Shown: positions 1 to 8,224 of the stretch, in pieces
Position numbering within the stretch: the first letter of the stretch is position 1
Layout: every line of letters starts with the position of its first letter
Source: Methylococcaceae bacterium
GTDB taxonomy: Bacteria; Pseudomonadota; Gammaproteobacteria; Methylococcales; Methylomonadaceae
DNA length: 35,384 nucleotides
Assembly: GCA_007280895.1 (NCBI GenBank)
Contig: QYQN01000001.1
Coordinates: forward strand, 1 to 35,384
Direction: 5' to 3'
Program-made: the position numbers and the translations under genes
Notes under the pieces: generated by a model
Seen by the model: only the letters and a program-made list of their open reading frames with translations
Told to the model about the DNA's origin: nothing
The model's database searches: none

Positions 1-10
1 ACCCCAGACA

Positions 11-35
11 TAAAAAAACCGCTCGTAAGCGGTTG
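11..35 (-). terminator. Intrinsic terminator after tRNA-Cys
   Basis: Read on the minus strand, a 7-bp stem (17-23 pairing with 28-34, arms AACCGCT and AGCGGTT) with a 4-nt loop is followed by a run of T. It lies just beyond the 3' end of tRNA-Cys, so it ends the Gly-Cys tRNA transcript. Confidence 0.8.
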
Positions 36-42
36 TATTTAT

Positions 43-116
43 TGGAGGTTGCGGCCGGAATCGAACCGGCGTAGATGGCTTTGCAGGCCACTGCATAACC
101 ATTTTGCTACGCAACC
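43..116 (-). tRNA. tRNA-Cys (GCA)
   Basis: The reverse complement folds as a 74-nt cloverleaf. The acceptor arms GGTTGCG and CGCAACC pair, the anticodon loop contains GCA, the T loop reads GGTTCGATTCC, and CCA is encoded. It lies downstream of tRNA-Gly, the same order as glyW-cysT in enterobacteria. The tRNA-Leu that follows there is absent here; a terminator comes instead. Confidence 0.97.
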
Positions 117-131
117 TTTTAAAGCTAAATA

Positions 132-158
132 AAAAAGCCGCGATATACGCGGCTTTTT
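132..158 (-). terminator. Hairpin with T tract between tRNA-Gly and tRNA-Cys
   Basis: The stem GCCGCG/CGCGGC (137-142 with 148-153) is flanked by A5-6 and T5, so it is a bidirectional intrinsic terminator shape. It lies between two tRNA genes on the same strand. No separate promoter fits in the short space before tRNA-Cys, so the hairpin may let only part of the transcripts through, or serve as a processing element. Confidence 0.7.
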
Positions 159-165
159 AAATTCT

Positions 166-240
166 TGGAGCGGGAAACGAGATTCGAACTCGCGACCCCA
201 ACCTTGGCAAGGTTGTGCTCTACCACTGAGCTATTCCCGC
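166..240 (-). tRNA. tRNA-Gly (GCC)
   Basis: The reverse complement gives a 75-nt cloverleaf with acceptor GCGGGAA pairing TTCCCGC, D arm AGCTCAGTGGTAGAGC, a GCC anticodon in the loop TTGCCAA, T loop GTTCGAATC, and an encoded CCA end. It is the first gene of the operon read from the promoter at 260-287. Confidence 0.97.
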
Positions 241-259
241 GCTTCAATTTATTTTTGCT

Positions 260-287
260 ATTATATAGAATCTAAATAATATGTCAA
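260..287 (-). promoter_or_regulatory. Sigma70 promoter of the Gly-Cys tRNA operon
   Basis: On the minus strand TTGACA (282-287) and TATAAT (260-265) are both perfect consensus hexamers, 16 bp apart. The -10 box is about 20 nt upstream of the tRNA-Gly 5' end, as expected for a strong stable-RNA promoter. Confidence 0.85.
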
Positions 288-321
288 TAACAAGATTTAA
301 ACTAAAAATAATTATTACGTA

Positions 322-804
322 TTACTGAACATCAACAGACAACACCCAGCCCGAGCTTCCTTTACACTCACCCTCTTCAATCTGTACTTTTGAATAGGTA
401 TTTTTCTTACCATAAGCATCTTGTAATTCAATGACTGAAACAGGTGTGCCTTGAATAATATGCTGACAAGCGCCACTTCTATCTGCTGCTTCAGTATCAT
501 CATAAGCAGCAATAGCGCCAGGTACACTCACTAAACGCACTGTAGCATCTTTATCATAAGCATTTGCACTTTTCAAGATATAACGCTGACCAACTGCAAG
601 ATTTTGAATATCAGGACCTTTTACTGTTTTTGTATTGCTACCACCACTCATAATAATCAAAATAAGAATGACTGCAATACCGCCAATTGAACCAAAAAAT
701 ACTTTTGGATTGTTTTCTTTTAAAGCCATAAAAGAACTAATCATATTGGATGCTGTTGCTTTTGCGGCATCTAAATTTTCATTTGTTTTTTCATCGTTAC
801 TCAT
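322..804 (-). CDS. Small membrane-anchored protein with SH3-like C-terminal region
   Basis: I do not recognise a named family. The 160-residue protein has a charged, Ala-rich N-terminus (1-34) and one hydrophobic segment (about 35-53) with no cleavage site. A roughly 100-residue domain outside the membrane follows. Its C-terminal half, with a Cys in GACQ, a Cys in GECKG and the ending SSGWVLSVDVQ, resembles bacterial SH3-like domains; that match is by eye only. The two cysteines could form a disulfide if the domain is periplasmic. The start is well supported: GAGGA lies 7 nt before the ATG. It stands alone, between the tRNA-Gly promoter and the end of the ABC operon. Confidence 0.75.
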   Translation of the reverse strand: MSNDEKTNENLDAAKATASNMISSFMALKENNPKVFFGSIGGIAVILILIIMSGGSNTKTVKGPDIQNLAVGQRYILKSANAYDKDATVRLVSVPGAIAAYDDTEAADRSGACQHIIQGTPVSVIELQDAYGKKNTYSKVQIEEGECKGSSGWVLSVDVQ

Positions 805-1149
805 TTTTTATCCTCGTTGATGTATAGTAATTTTTATATTTATAGTTTTTTGTATCACAAAAAAAATAGCACTTAACAAAATAAACCACCTTTTTTAAAG
901 CCATATACCTTTAAAAACTTTAAAGAAGATCTGATATTGCTCCTTACTTAAAAAAAGAAGGGACGCATAAAATAACAGATACCTTATTCTAACACTCTTT
1001 AATTTAAGAAAAATTGCGAAAGCAATATCGACATCCAGTTGTTGGCATAACTTACCACGATGAAATTTCTTTTCAAGTAAGCACATAACTAAACTGTAAG
1101 GGTAATAAAAGGTAAGTTTATACACAGCACACTTACTTAAAAACTAACG
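805..1149. other. Gene-poor gap downstream of the ABC permease
   Basis: This 345-bp AT-rich stretch separates the permease stop from the small membrane protein gene. It holds the promoter region of the latter. A minus-strand open frame at 895-1125 (76 codons, GTG start) has no ribosome-binding site and an unconvincing composition. I see no terminator, RNA gene or repeat. Confidence 0.5.
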
Positions 1150-1953
1150 TTACCCCATTCCTTTTCTTGCCATCATGCCTTTTGAAGGACTGTATCCTAC
1201 AATAGCTAGGCTACTAAATAATATAAACGCCCCTAAAGTATAGGCTAACGCGTATTTATTTACTTGCCCATACATTGCGAAACGAATTAATTCTACCGCT
1301 TGTGAGAAAGGATTGTAGCTTGCCAATGCATGCAATATTTTACTTGATTCTTTTAATTTCCATAGTGGGTAAAGTGCAGTTGACATAAAAAACATTGGGA
1401 AAATTACAAAATTCATTACGCCTGCAAAATTTTCTAGTTGTTTTATAAATGATGATAATAAAAGACCTAACGCACCCAACATTAAGCCTGTCAGCATTAA
1501 TGCCGGAAACAGTAGGAGATAACCTTGCCATGGCGCTTCTATTTCATACATTAAAGCAATCAGCAAAAACACATACACCTGCAGAATTGACACCCCCGCA
1601 CCAGCAAGCAATTTACTTAATAATAAAAACCAACGCGGTAATGGCGATACCATTAATAAACGCATACTGCCCATTTCTCGGTCATAAACCATCGACAAGG
1701 AACTTTGCATGCCATTAAATAATTGAATCATTCCGCATAAACCAGGCGTTATATACACCTCATACAAAATATACGTGTCGTAAGGAGGTGCAATGGCTAA
1801 ACCTAACGCAGCTCTGAAGCCTGCTGCAAAAACAAATAACCACACCAAAGGTCTGACTAGTGCAGAAATAAAACGCTCGCGCTGTGTGATAAAACGCCAC
1901 AACTCTCGACCAATAATGCCCTGCATTGCACGCATATAATGCAATAAACTCAT
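1150..1953 (-). CDS. ABC-2 type permease of the PQQ-associated (PedC-like) system
   Basis: This 267-residue membrane protein has about six hydrophobic segments and the ABC-2 layout: an amphipathic N-terminus, then a conserved DREMGSMRLLMVSPLPRW region (about 91-108) followed by paired helices. It forms the transmembrane part of an exporter whose ATPase is encoded just upstream; their ends overlap in an ATGA (1950-1953), showing coupled translation. With the beta-propeller and binding protein upstream it matches the conserved set found next to PQQ-dependent alcohol dehydrogenases, in which the permease is called PedC in Pseudomonas putida. The substrate is not known. It is the last gene of the six-gene run, and I see no terminator after it. 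Confidence 0.88.
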   Translation of the reverse strand: MSLLHYMRAMQGIIGRELWRFITQRERFISALVRPLVWLFVFAAGFRAALGLAIAPPYDTYILYEVYITPGLCGMIQLFNGMQSSLSMVYDREMGSMRLLMVSPLPRWFLLLSKLLAGAGVSILQVYVFLLIALMYEIEAPWQGYLLLFPALMLTGLMLGALGLLLSSFIKQLENFAGVMNFVIFPMFFMSTALYPLWKLKESSKILHALASYNPFSQAVELIRFAMYGQVNKYALAYTLGAFILFSSLAIVGYSPSKGMMARKGMG

Positions 1954-2690
1954 GACAATTCTCCTTGGGTTAATTGCGCAAAAGCAGTAGTTATATCCTT
2001 AGTTTTAGTCATTGCGAGCAGTTGTTCACTATAGCCCTTCGCTTTAATTTTGCCTTTATGCATGACCAATACCTGATCAGTTGGATAAATTTCATCCAAT
2101 AAATGACTCGCCCATAACACCGCTAACTGCTCATGTGCTGTTAAATAATGAATATATTCGACAATCGCTAATCGACTTTGCACATCTAAACCTACAGTAG
2201 GTTCGTCTAATAATAGTAAGCTAGGTTTATGTAATAAAGCTCGGGCAATTTCCACTCTGCGTTTATGACCGCCATTTAATTTAGCCACTTTTTCAGAGCG
2301 TCTATCAAACATAGCCAGTCGCTCTAACTCTTCTTGAATTCTGTTCTTTGCCAGCTTCCGACTCATCCCATACAACGCGGCATGATAATGCAGATTTTGC
2401 TGCACCGTTAAATCTACATCTAGGGTTGATTGCTGAAACACAATACCTAAGGTGGCTAATGCTTGACGCGTTTGCTGTTTAATATCAAATCCGTTTAACG
2501 CAATACTACCTTCGCGACAATCATACAAGCGTGTTATTAACGCAAATAATGTGCTTTTACCAGCACCATTGGGTCCTAATAAAAAAGAAAAGTCACTGGC
2601 GTTAACAGTCAAACTCACATTATCAAGCGCTAACTTTTCTTGATAGGCAAAACGTAACTTTTCTATTGATAATGTCTTAGTATTACTCAT
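1950..2690 (-). CDS. ABC transporter ATPase, PQQ-associated system
   Basis: This 246-residue cytoplasmic ATPase powers the permease encoded next. Walker A is GPNGAGKS (about 39-46), the Q-loop reads FQQSTLDVDLTV, and Walker B is LLLLDEPTVGLD. The signature loop is LNGGHKRR instead of LSGGQ, a variant I associate with this PQQ-linked ATPase family. The ATG at 2690 is chosen because it overlaps the beta-propeller stop as ATGA and gives a normal N-terminus. A start 21 bp further upstream would only add MGACSQT. Its own stop overlaps the permease start in the same way, so three genes are translationally coupled. Confidence 0.92.
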   Translation of the reverse strand: MSNTKTLSIEKLRFAYQEKLALDNVSLTVNASDFSFLLGPNGAGKSTLFALITRLYDCREGSIALNGFDIKQQTRQALATLGIVFQQSTLDVDLTVQQNLHYHAALYGMSRKLAKNRIQEELERLAMFDRRSEKVAKLNGGHKRRVEIARALLHKPSLLLLDEPTVGLDVQSRLAIVEYIHYLTAHEQLAVLWASHLLDEIYPTDQVLVMHKGKIKAKGYSEQLLAMTKTKDITTAFAQLTQGELS

Positions 2691-3652
2691 GGTTTGACTG
2701 CAAGCCCCCATGGATTTGTTCCCACACCCACTGAGCGGATCACTTTTAACTGCTCAAGATCAATAATAGAAATATCATTACTTAAGCCATTAGCTGAATA
2801 CAAATATTTTTGATCGGCAGAAAAAGCGATATTCCACACGCGCGCGCCCACTAACAGCATTTTTTCTACCGTCAAATTAGCGACATTAATCACCGCAATA
2901 CGGTTGGCAGGCCCCAAGGCGACATAAGCTCGCTGCATTTTTTTATCAACCAACACGCCAACAGGCTGAATTTTTTCTGCCGTTACACCGTCCACTTCAA
3001 AGACTAATTCTTTGATGATCTGCTTAGTTTTAGCATCTAAAATCATCAACTTTCCTGCCATTTCTGAGGTTACCCACACTTGTTTACTGTCTGCGGTGAA
3101 GGTAAGCGCTCGAGGCCTTGGATCGACTAGCGTATTTGCTACACGAGTATAAGTTTTGGTTTCGATCCAATGCACCATATTAGTCGTTTCAGACGCACTC
3201 ACCACCCATTTATTATCAGGGCTTACGGCAATGCCTTCTGGTTCAACGCCTACAGGAATACGCGTTAACACTGTGTTTTTGTCAACATCAATGACAGATA
3301 CTTGGCTATCATCTTCGTTAGAAACATACATTCGCTTATCAACCTGACTTAACGCAAAAGTTTCTGGATCATTCCCTGAGGGTAAATCAGCTAACTCGGT
3401 TAAGGTATCAGCATTGAATTTTTTGATTGTATTGTCATCACTCACGGCAACGTATAAAAATTTAGCGTCTGCACTTAATGCGATACCTCGCGGACGTCGC
3501 CCTACCGCAACGGTTTTAAGTAATTTACCGGCAAGTGGATCAACCACAGCGATAGAGTTATCTTTTTCTAAACTGACAAAGATGGTTTCAGCTTCAGCAT
3601 TAAACGCCCAGAGAACAACACCTAGCCCTACTACATAAAGACATTTTTTCAT
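2687..3652 (-). CDS. Periplasmic YVTN-type beta-propeller, PQQ-associated
   Basis: This 321-residue protein has a signal peptide ending at AEA (about residue 22), then repeated blades of the type PRGIALSADAKFLYVAVSDDN and PEGIAVSPDNKWVVSAS, about 40 residues each, filling the rest: a six- to seven-bladed propeller. It should fold in the periplasm. This family travels with the ABC genes that follow and with PQQ-dependent alcohol oxidation clusters; its partner is unknown, and a role as substrate-recognition or assembly scaffold is inference. No PQQ-binding or quinoprotein active-site motif is visible, so it is not the dehydrogenase itself. It starts 2 nt after the stop of the binding-protein gene. 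Confidence 0.9.
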   Translation of the reverse strand: MKKCLYVVGLGVVLWAFNAEAETIFVSLEKDNSIAVVDPLAGKLLKTVAVGRRPRGIALSADAKFLYVAVSDDNTIKKFNADTLTELADLPSGNDPETFALSQVDKRMYVSNEDDSQVSVIDVDKNTVLTRIPVGVEPEGIAVSPDNKWVVSASETTNMVHWIETKTYTRVANTLVDPRPRALTFTADSKQVWVTSEMAGKLMILDAKTKQIIKELVFEVDGVTAEKIQPVGVLVDKKMQRAYVALGPANRIAVINVANLTVEKMLLVGARVWNIAFSADQKYLYSANGLSNDISIIDLEQLKVIRSVGVGTNPWGLAVKP

Positions 3653-3654
3653 TA

Positions 3655-4872
3655 TTATTCTTTCCTTTTACAAAGAGATTCTGGCGCATCATACCCTAAG
3701 GTATCCAATTCAGTTTTAGGATGTAAAAACCCCTCAATAGGTGCTACGGCCACCAGTGAACGAGGCGCTGCGAGTAAAATAGGTTGGCGTAATTGACCAT
3801 CCCACGCACGAAAAGATAAGGCACTGCCTTTATAGCCTTGTAACACAAACTTATCACTTAACATAAAGTTTCTAAGCGCTTGCCATGCAATCGAATGGGT
3901 ACGAGTTACCGCTTCCCCTAATGCCCGAATTGCTAAATACGCGGCATAGTCTTGCTCATTCATCCAGCGTCCTGCTTGTATTTTAAAACGTTTTTGAATT
4001 TGTGAAGCACCCCATAAGTCATGCGTTGGATGCCAAGCAACGGGGCTTAATCCTTGAGTACCAATAATTGGTCGTGGCGACCACGTTCGATAATCAAGGT
4101 ATTCGCCAAATAAATTTTGTTCATCAGCGACCACCAAAACGTCATATTCATCTTCAATTTGGGTAAATACGTCAATTTCTGCTTGCGCTGTTTTACGTGC
4201 ATCGAAAGTGTGTGACCACTGTTTTTCTGCAACAATCTTGATGTTAAATCGTTTCGCAGTACGCTTCAAGGCATCAGCAAATAATTGATCAGCAGGTTCC
4301 GCGCCCACCACTAAAAACCATCTATGCCAGCGTTTTTTTACTGCGTATTGACCTAAGGCATCGGCGCGCATGGCTCGGCTTGGTAATAGATGCAATACCG
4401 AGTCGCGGCAGGCAGTGTTTCGCAGGCTGTCATCCACTGTTGCGGCATCTAAAATAAGCATCGCTTGGTGTTGCGCTAAATCAGCAATAGCTAAGGTTTT
4501 TTCTGGGGATAAGAGAGTCACTAGATAATTAAATTTCCCAGCAATATGCTCGTTAAAAACAGTTTCTGCATTGGCATTAGCGGGCACAATAAATTTTTTT
4601 AAGGCGAATGACTGTCCAATAAACTCACCCGTAATATTATTTTCTTGTATTGCCAGCTCCGCACCTAATTCGCCTTTATCAAGCACCATAGGATCGATAG
4701 TCAATAAGTTAATCGCTGGCTTATCAAGCTGCGCCAACATAGCAATATTGACGGTTAACAATGACGCTGGTTTTACGGTAGATTTAGCGTCAACCTGAGT
4801 ACCAAACAACAAGCTTAATCCTGTAAATACTGTTAGCCATAAATATCCGCACTGCTTAATAAAATACATCAC
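3655..4872 (-). CDS. Periplasmic substrate-binding protein, PQQ-associated ABC system
   Basis: This 405-residue protein starts with a signal peptide (hydrophobic stretch YLWLTVFTGLSLLFG, cleavage near VDA at about 29). The rest looks like a type I periplasmic binding protein of the branched-chain amino acid receptor class: AMLILDAATVDDSLRNTACRDSVLHLLPS and AVKKRWHRWFLVVGAEP are typical of the member attached to PQQ-dependent alcohol dehydrogenase clusters. Because the transporter has an exporter-type ABC-2 permease, its role may be sensing or handing over rather than uptake; this is inference. The start may be at 4872 or one codon later. A hairpin at 4903-4921 separates it from the response regulator gene. 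Confidence 0.88.
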   Translation of the reverse strand: MMYFIKQCGYLWLTVFTGLSLLFGTQVDAKSTVKPASLLTVNIAMLAQLDKPAINLLTIDPMVLDKGELGAELAIQENNITGEFIGQSFALKKFIVPANANAETVFNEHIAGKFNYLVTLLSPEKTLAIADLAQHQAMLILDAATVDDSLRNTACRDSVLHLLPSRAMRADALGQYAVKKRWHRWFLVVGAEPADQLFADALKRTAKRFNIKIVAEKQWSHTFDARKTAQAEIDVFTQIEDEYDVLVVADEQNLFGEYLDYRTWSPRPIIGTQGLSPVAWHPTHDLWGASQIQKRFKIQAGRWMNEQDYAAYLAIRALGEAVTRTHSIAWQALRNFMLSDKFVLQGYKGSALSFRAWDGQLRQPILLAAPRSLVAVAPIEGFLHPKTELDTLGYDAPESLCKRKE

Positions 4873-4902
4873 AAAAAAACCTCATTAAATCGGCTGCATA
4901 TT

Positions 4903-4921
4903 CAGGTATTCAACCTACCTG
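4903..4921. repeat. Inverted repeat between regulator and ABC genes
   Basis: CAGGTA and TACCTG form perfect 6-bp arms around a 7-nt spacer, in the only sizeable gap (51 bp) of the six-gene run, just after the response-regulator stop. It could be a weak mRNA hairpin setting different levels of regulator and transporter, or an operator. It has no T tract on either strand. Confidence 0.45.
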
Positions 4922-4923
4922 CA

Positions 4924-6309
4924 TTAAAAATATTTCTTAATTTTATACCATAACGACCGCTCGCTTATATCTAACAACTGCGCTGCCTTCGCTTTATTAT
5001 CGTTAGTTTTTACTAAGGCATCTTCGATTAACTGTTTTTCCAAATGTTCGACTTGTTCAGTTAAGCCAGTGTTGTTTGGTACTACTTCTGCTGAACTAAG
5101 GGTACTGCTTAGTTCAGTAACGGCTGGTTTATGTTGATAAGCACCTAAAATATCACTGGATAAATGCGTAATAGAAATCTTTTTCCCGCCGCTTAATACA
5201 ATGGCACGCTCCATCATATTTTCTAATTCTCTGACATTTCCTGGCCAAGGATACGCCAATAAGCATTCTGTTACCTCATCTTCAAGACCATTAAAAGGGT
5301 ATGCAAATTCGCGCGCGTGTTGTGCTAAGAAAAAGTTTGCTAACGGCAAAATATCTTCTTTACGCTCTCGTAAGGGCGGCAAGATAATGGGGAATACATT
5401 TAAGCGATAAAATAAATCTTCACGTAGTTTTTGTTCAACAATCGCCTGCCGAGGATTACGATTACAAGCAGCAATTACTCGTACATCTAAATTGATCGTG
5501 CGATTGCTGCCCAAACGTTCTAAAGAACGCTCTTGCAGAACACGCAATAATTTAGCCTGTAAATTAAAGTCCATTTCGGTGATTTCATCCAAAAATAAGG
5601 TACCGCCTTCGGCAAGCTCAAACTTACCCACACGCTCTTTGTTCGCACCGGTAAATGCACCTTTGCTATAACCAAATAACTCACTTTCTAAAATATCAGC
5701 CGGAATAGCTGCACAATTTATAGAGACAAACAGTGCTTCAGCGCGTGGCGAACTTTGATGGATAGCGCGCGCAACAAGTTCTTTGCCGGTGCCTGTTTCG
5801 CCTTGAATTAGCACGCTTGTTTTGGTTGCGGAAACCTGCTCTATTTGCGTATAAATTGCTTGCATGGCGGGGCTTTTACCAATAAAACCATGCCAGCCTT
5901 GCTCAACCTTTTGACGTAAATAGCGATTTTCACGTTGTACTTTTGCTAATTTTAAGGCTCGCTGTACCGCTGCTTCTACGGCATCTAGCTCAAAGGGTCT
6001 AACGATATAATCACTGGCTCCATATTTCATGGCGTCAACCGCCGAATTCACCGTGCCATAGGCGGTCACCAAAATAACGGGTAAATCATTATTTTGTTCA
6101 CGCAGCTGTTTTAATAAACCAATACCATCTAACTCTGGCATACGTAAATCAGTAATAATTAAATCTACTTCGTGGCGCACTAAAACATCAAGCGCAACAC
6201 GCCCATTTTCTGCCTGTAAGACCTCATAACCCATTTGCGTTAACATAATTTCTAATAAACGACGCATTTTTGCTTCGTCATCAACAACTAAAATACTTTG
6301 CTGGGGCAT
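4924..6309 (-). CDS. Sigma54-dependent response regulator (NtrC/AtoC type)
   Basis: This 461-residue regulator has three parts. The receiver domain (1-120) carries the acidic pair D10/D11 and phospho-acceptor D54 in IITDLRMPELDG. The AAA+ sigma54-interaction domain (about 140-370) has Walker A GETGTGKE (170-177), the GAFTGA loop (217-222) that touches sigma54, and Walker B GGTLFLDE. The C-terminal Fis-type helix-turn-helix ends in KAAQLLDISERSLWYKIKKY. It should activate sigma54 promoters when phosphorylated by the kinase encoded just upstream. One oddity: the highly conserved switch lysine of the KPF motif is arginine (R104, VRPF). Gene spacing to the kinase is 2 nt. Confidence 0.95.
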   Translation of the reverse strand: MPQQSILVVDDEAKMRRLLEIMLTQMGYEVLQAENGRVALDVLVRHEVDLIITDLRMPELDGIGLLKQLREQNNDLPVILVTAYGTVNSAVDAMKYGASDYIVRPFELDAVEAAVQRALKLAKVQRENRYLRQKVEQGWHGFIGKSPAMQAIYTQIEQVSATKTSVLIQGETGTGKELVARAIHQSSPRAEALFVSINCAAIPADILESELFGYSKGAFTGANKERVGKFELAEGGTLFLDEITEMDFNLQAKLLRVLQERSLERLGSNRTINLDVRVIAACNRNPRQAIVEQKLREDLFYRLNVFPIILPPLRERKEDILPLANFFLAQHAREFAYPFNGLEDEVTECLLAYPWPGNVRELENMMERAIVLSGGKKISITHLSSDILGAYQHKPAVTELSSTLSSAEVVPNNTGLTEQVEHLEKQLIEDALVKTNDNKAKAAQLLDISERSLWYKIKKYF

Positions 6310-6311
6310 TA

Positions 6312-8084
6312 CTACAACTCCAAAATCTGTTGAATTGGCAATACAACATGAAAACTTGCACCACCAAGTGGGCTATCGGTCACATAAATTTGACCATGAT
6401 GAGAAAAAATAATTTGCTGAACAACCGTTAAACCTAATCCTATGCCTTCTTTTCGTTGTGTGAAAAAAGGCTCAAAGACCTTACTTTTATTGGCATCTGT
6501 AATACCCTCCCCATTATCACTGACCACAATTTCCATAGTCTCATCGTGAGAGGTTAACGCAACATCAATCAAGCCATCGCACTCAACATGCTGAAGGGCG
6601 TTCATCACTAAATTTAGTAACACCTGAATGATTTGATCACGATCACAATATACGTCACTACGCTGGGCAGTAAACTGACTAGTAATGTGTACATGCTTAA
6701 CTTCGGCCTGCGAGCTCAATAATTCTAAAGTATGCTCAATAAGTGTTGGTAGATGTTGTTGCGTAAACTCAGAGGCTCTTGGCTTGGCACATTCCAACAG
6801 CATAGTCACTAAACCATTTAAGCGCTGCGTTTCACTAAGAATAAACTCGGTCATTTCTTGGCCGATCTCTGTTAAGCCTTGTTCTCTCTGTAAAATTTGC
6901 GCAGAAGACTGCAAAATGCCTAAGGGGGTGCGTACCTCATGTGCCATACTTGCTGCCATTTCGCCGATTACCGCTAACTTTGCAACGCGAACTAGATCAT
7001 GTTTTGATTGTTCTAAATTACTAATCATTTGATTAAATTGTGCGCTTAATTCAACGAGCTCAAGACTAGAGCGTAATTGTGGTGGCGCAACCTGTTTACC
7101 TTGCATAAATTCTCGCGTAAAGCCTGCCAATTGAACAATTGGTTTAGCAATTTTTGCGGACATAAAAAAAGACACAACAACGCCCAGCAAAATGGTCAAA
7201 CATAAAAACACCACGATGGCTAACCACAGTTCACGCACAGGCGCAAATGCACTGGCATTCGGTTGCAAAATTAATACCGTCCAATTAAATCCTTTAAAGG
7301 TACGATACCCTAAGGAGTGCGCATAACCGACTAAAGTAACTTCATTATCTAAAAAATCAACGGGCAGTGTTATTGAGCCAGTCGGTTTGTCTAGCGCGGC
7401 TAATAATGTAGGCAGTTCTTTAAAGCGTGGCGTCTTATCTCTAAATGCTGCTGAGCTGGCGATAATGCGTCCGGTGTGATCCAATAACAACACATAGGAT
7501 TTGGTAGCTCCGCCAAACGGCAATGGGGCATCTAATAAGCGAAAAATTTCGTCCCAACTAAAGCCAGCGTATAGGTAACCTAATTCACCTTTAACAAAGG
7601 CATCGTTAATCGCAATTGAAAGAAACATTTTGTCGCCTGGTGCCTTCAAACTTTGTAAAAAAAACACCTGCTGGTTTTGTTCGGTCGTTAACCAAGGCGT
7701 AACATGGTTATACGTCTGCCCTAGCAGTGCTGGGTCGCAAGATGAAACAATCTGCTGCCGCTGATCAACCACAAAAATTTGCTCGTATACGCCATCGTAA
7801 CCGGTATGCAGCTTTGTTAAAAAATGTGACAAGCGTTTATCAATATCTCTTACGCGCAGCTCTTGCATAATCTCTAATTGACTCCACATGGCCATATTTT
7901 CCATGCGCTCAAATAAGGCAGTGTCAATTTGCTGAATAGTCGACACGGCTTGAAATTTAAGTTTTTCTTCAATTTCTGACTTTAGCGTATCTTGCAAATG
8001 CACAAAAATCATTAAAGAAATCATTAATGCCGATGCTAGACTAATCAATACATATGAAATCAGCAATATCGTTCGAATTGTCAT
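6312..8084 (-). CDS. Membrane sensor histidine kinase with periplasmic Cache-like domain
   Basis: A transmembrane helix near the start and a second one about 285 residues later (VRELWLAIVVFLCLTILLGV) enclose a periplasmic region that looks like a double Cache sensor domain. HAMP, a HisKA domain with the phospho-histidine in MAHEVRTPLG, and a full HATPase domain follow (N box NLVMNALQHV, DNGEG, EPFFT, GLGLTVV). It autophosphorylates and passes phosphate to the regulator encoded 2 nt downstream. I chose ATG 8084 because GGGAAAA precedes it closely; an ATG at 8117 would add 11 residues and has no ribosome-binding site. The ligand is unknown. Neighbours suggest an alcohol-related metabolite or the small anions handled by the divergent porin and PstS-like protein. 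Confidence 0.93.
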   Translation of the reverse strand: MTIRTILLISYVLISLASALMISLMIFVHLQDTLKSEIEEKLKFQAVSTIQQIDTALFERMENMAMWSQLEIMQELRVRDIDKRLSHFLTKLHTGYDGVYEQIFVVDQRQQIVSSCDPALLGQTYNHVTPWLTTEQNQQVFFLQSLKAPGDKMFLSIAINDAFVKGELGYLYAGFSWDEIFRLLDAPLPFGGATKSYVLLLDHTGRIIASSAAFRDKTPRFKELPTLLAALDKPTGSITLPVDFLDNEVTLVGYAHSLGYRTFKGFNWTVLILQPNASAFAPVRELWLAIVVFLCLTILLGVVVSFFMSAKIAKPIVQLAGFTREFMQGKQVAPPQLRSSLELVELSAQFNQMISNLEQSKHDLVRVAKLAVIGEMAASMAHEVRTPLGILQSSAQILQREQGLTEIGQEMTEFILSETQRLNGLVTMLLECAKPRASEFTQQHLPTLIEHTLELLSSQAEVKHVHITSQFTAQRSDVYCDRDQIIQVLLNLVMNALQHVECDGLIDVALTSHDETMEIVVSDNGEGITDANKSKVFEPFFTQRKEGIGLGLTVVQQIIFSHHGQIYVTDSPLGGASFHVVLPIQQILEL

Positions 8085-8125
8085 ATTTTTCCCGCTGTGC
8101 AGTCGCTTGCTATACATTAATAAAA

Positions 8126-8140
8126 TCGCTTAATGAGCGA
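8126..8140. promoter_or_regulatory. Palindrome in the kinase-porin divergent region
   Basis: TCGCT-TAATG-AGCGA has perfect 5-bp arms and lies in the 140-bp region between the divergent kinase and porin genes, a natural place for an operator or an activator-binding site. No sigma54 -24/-12 element is visible here. The operator role is inferred from position alone. Confidence 0.35.
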
Positions 8141-8224
8141 CAAGATAATAAATAAAACGCTGCTCACCTTAACTTATTTATGCGCCCCATTAACAATCAC
8201 TAACGCTGTTAATTTATAGTATTT

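Noticed and set aside
895-1125. 76-codon minus-strand frame after the permease
   Set aside because: GTG start without ribosome-binding site, odd aromatic-rich composition, no recognisable family; AT-rich DNA makes such frames by chance.
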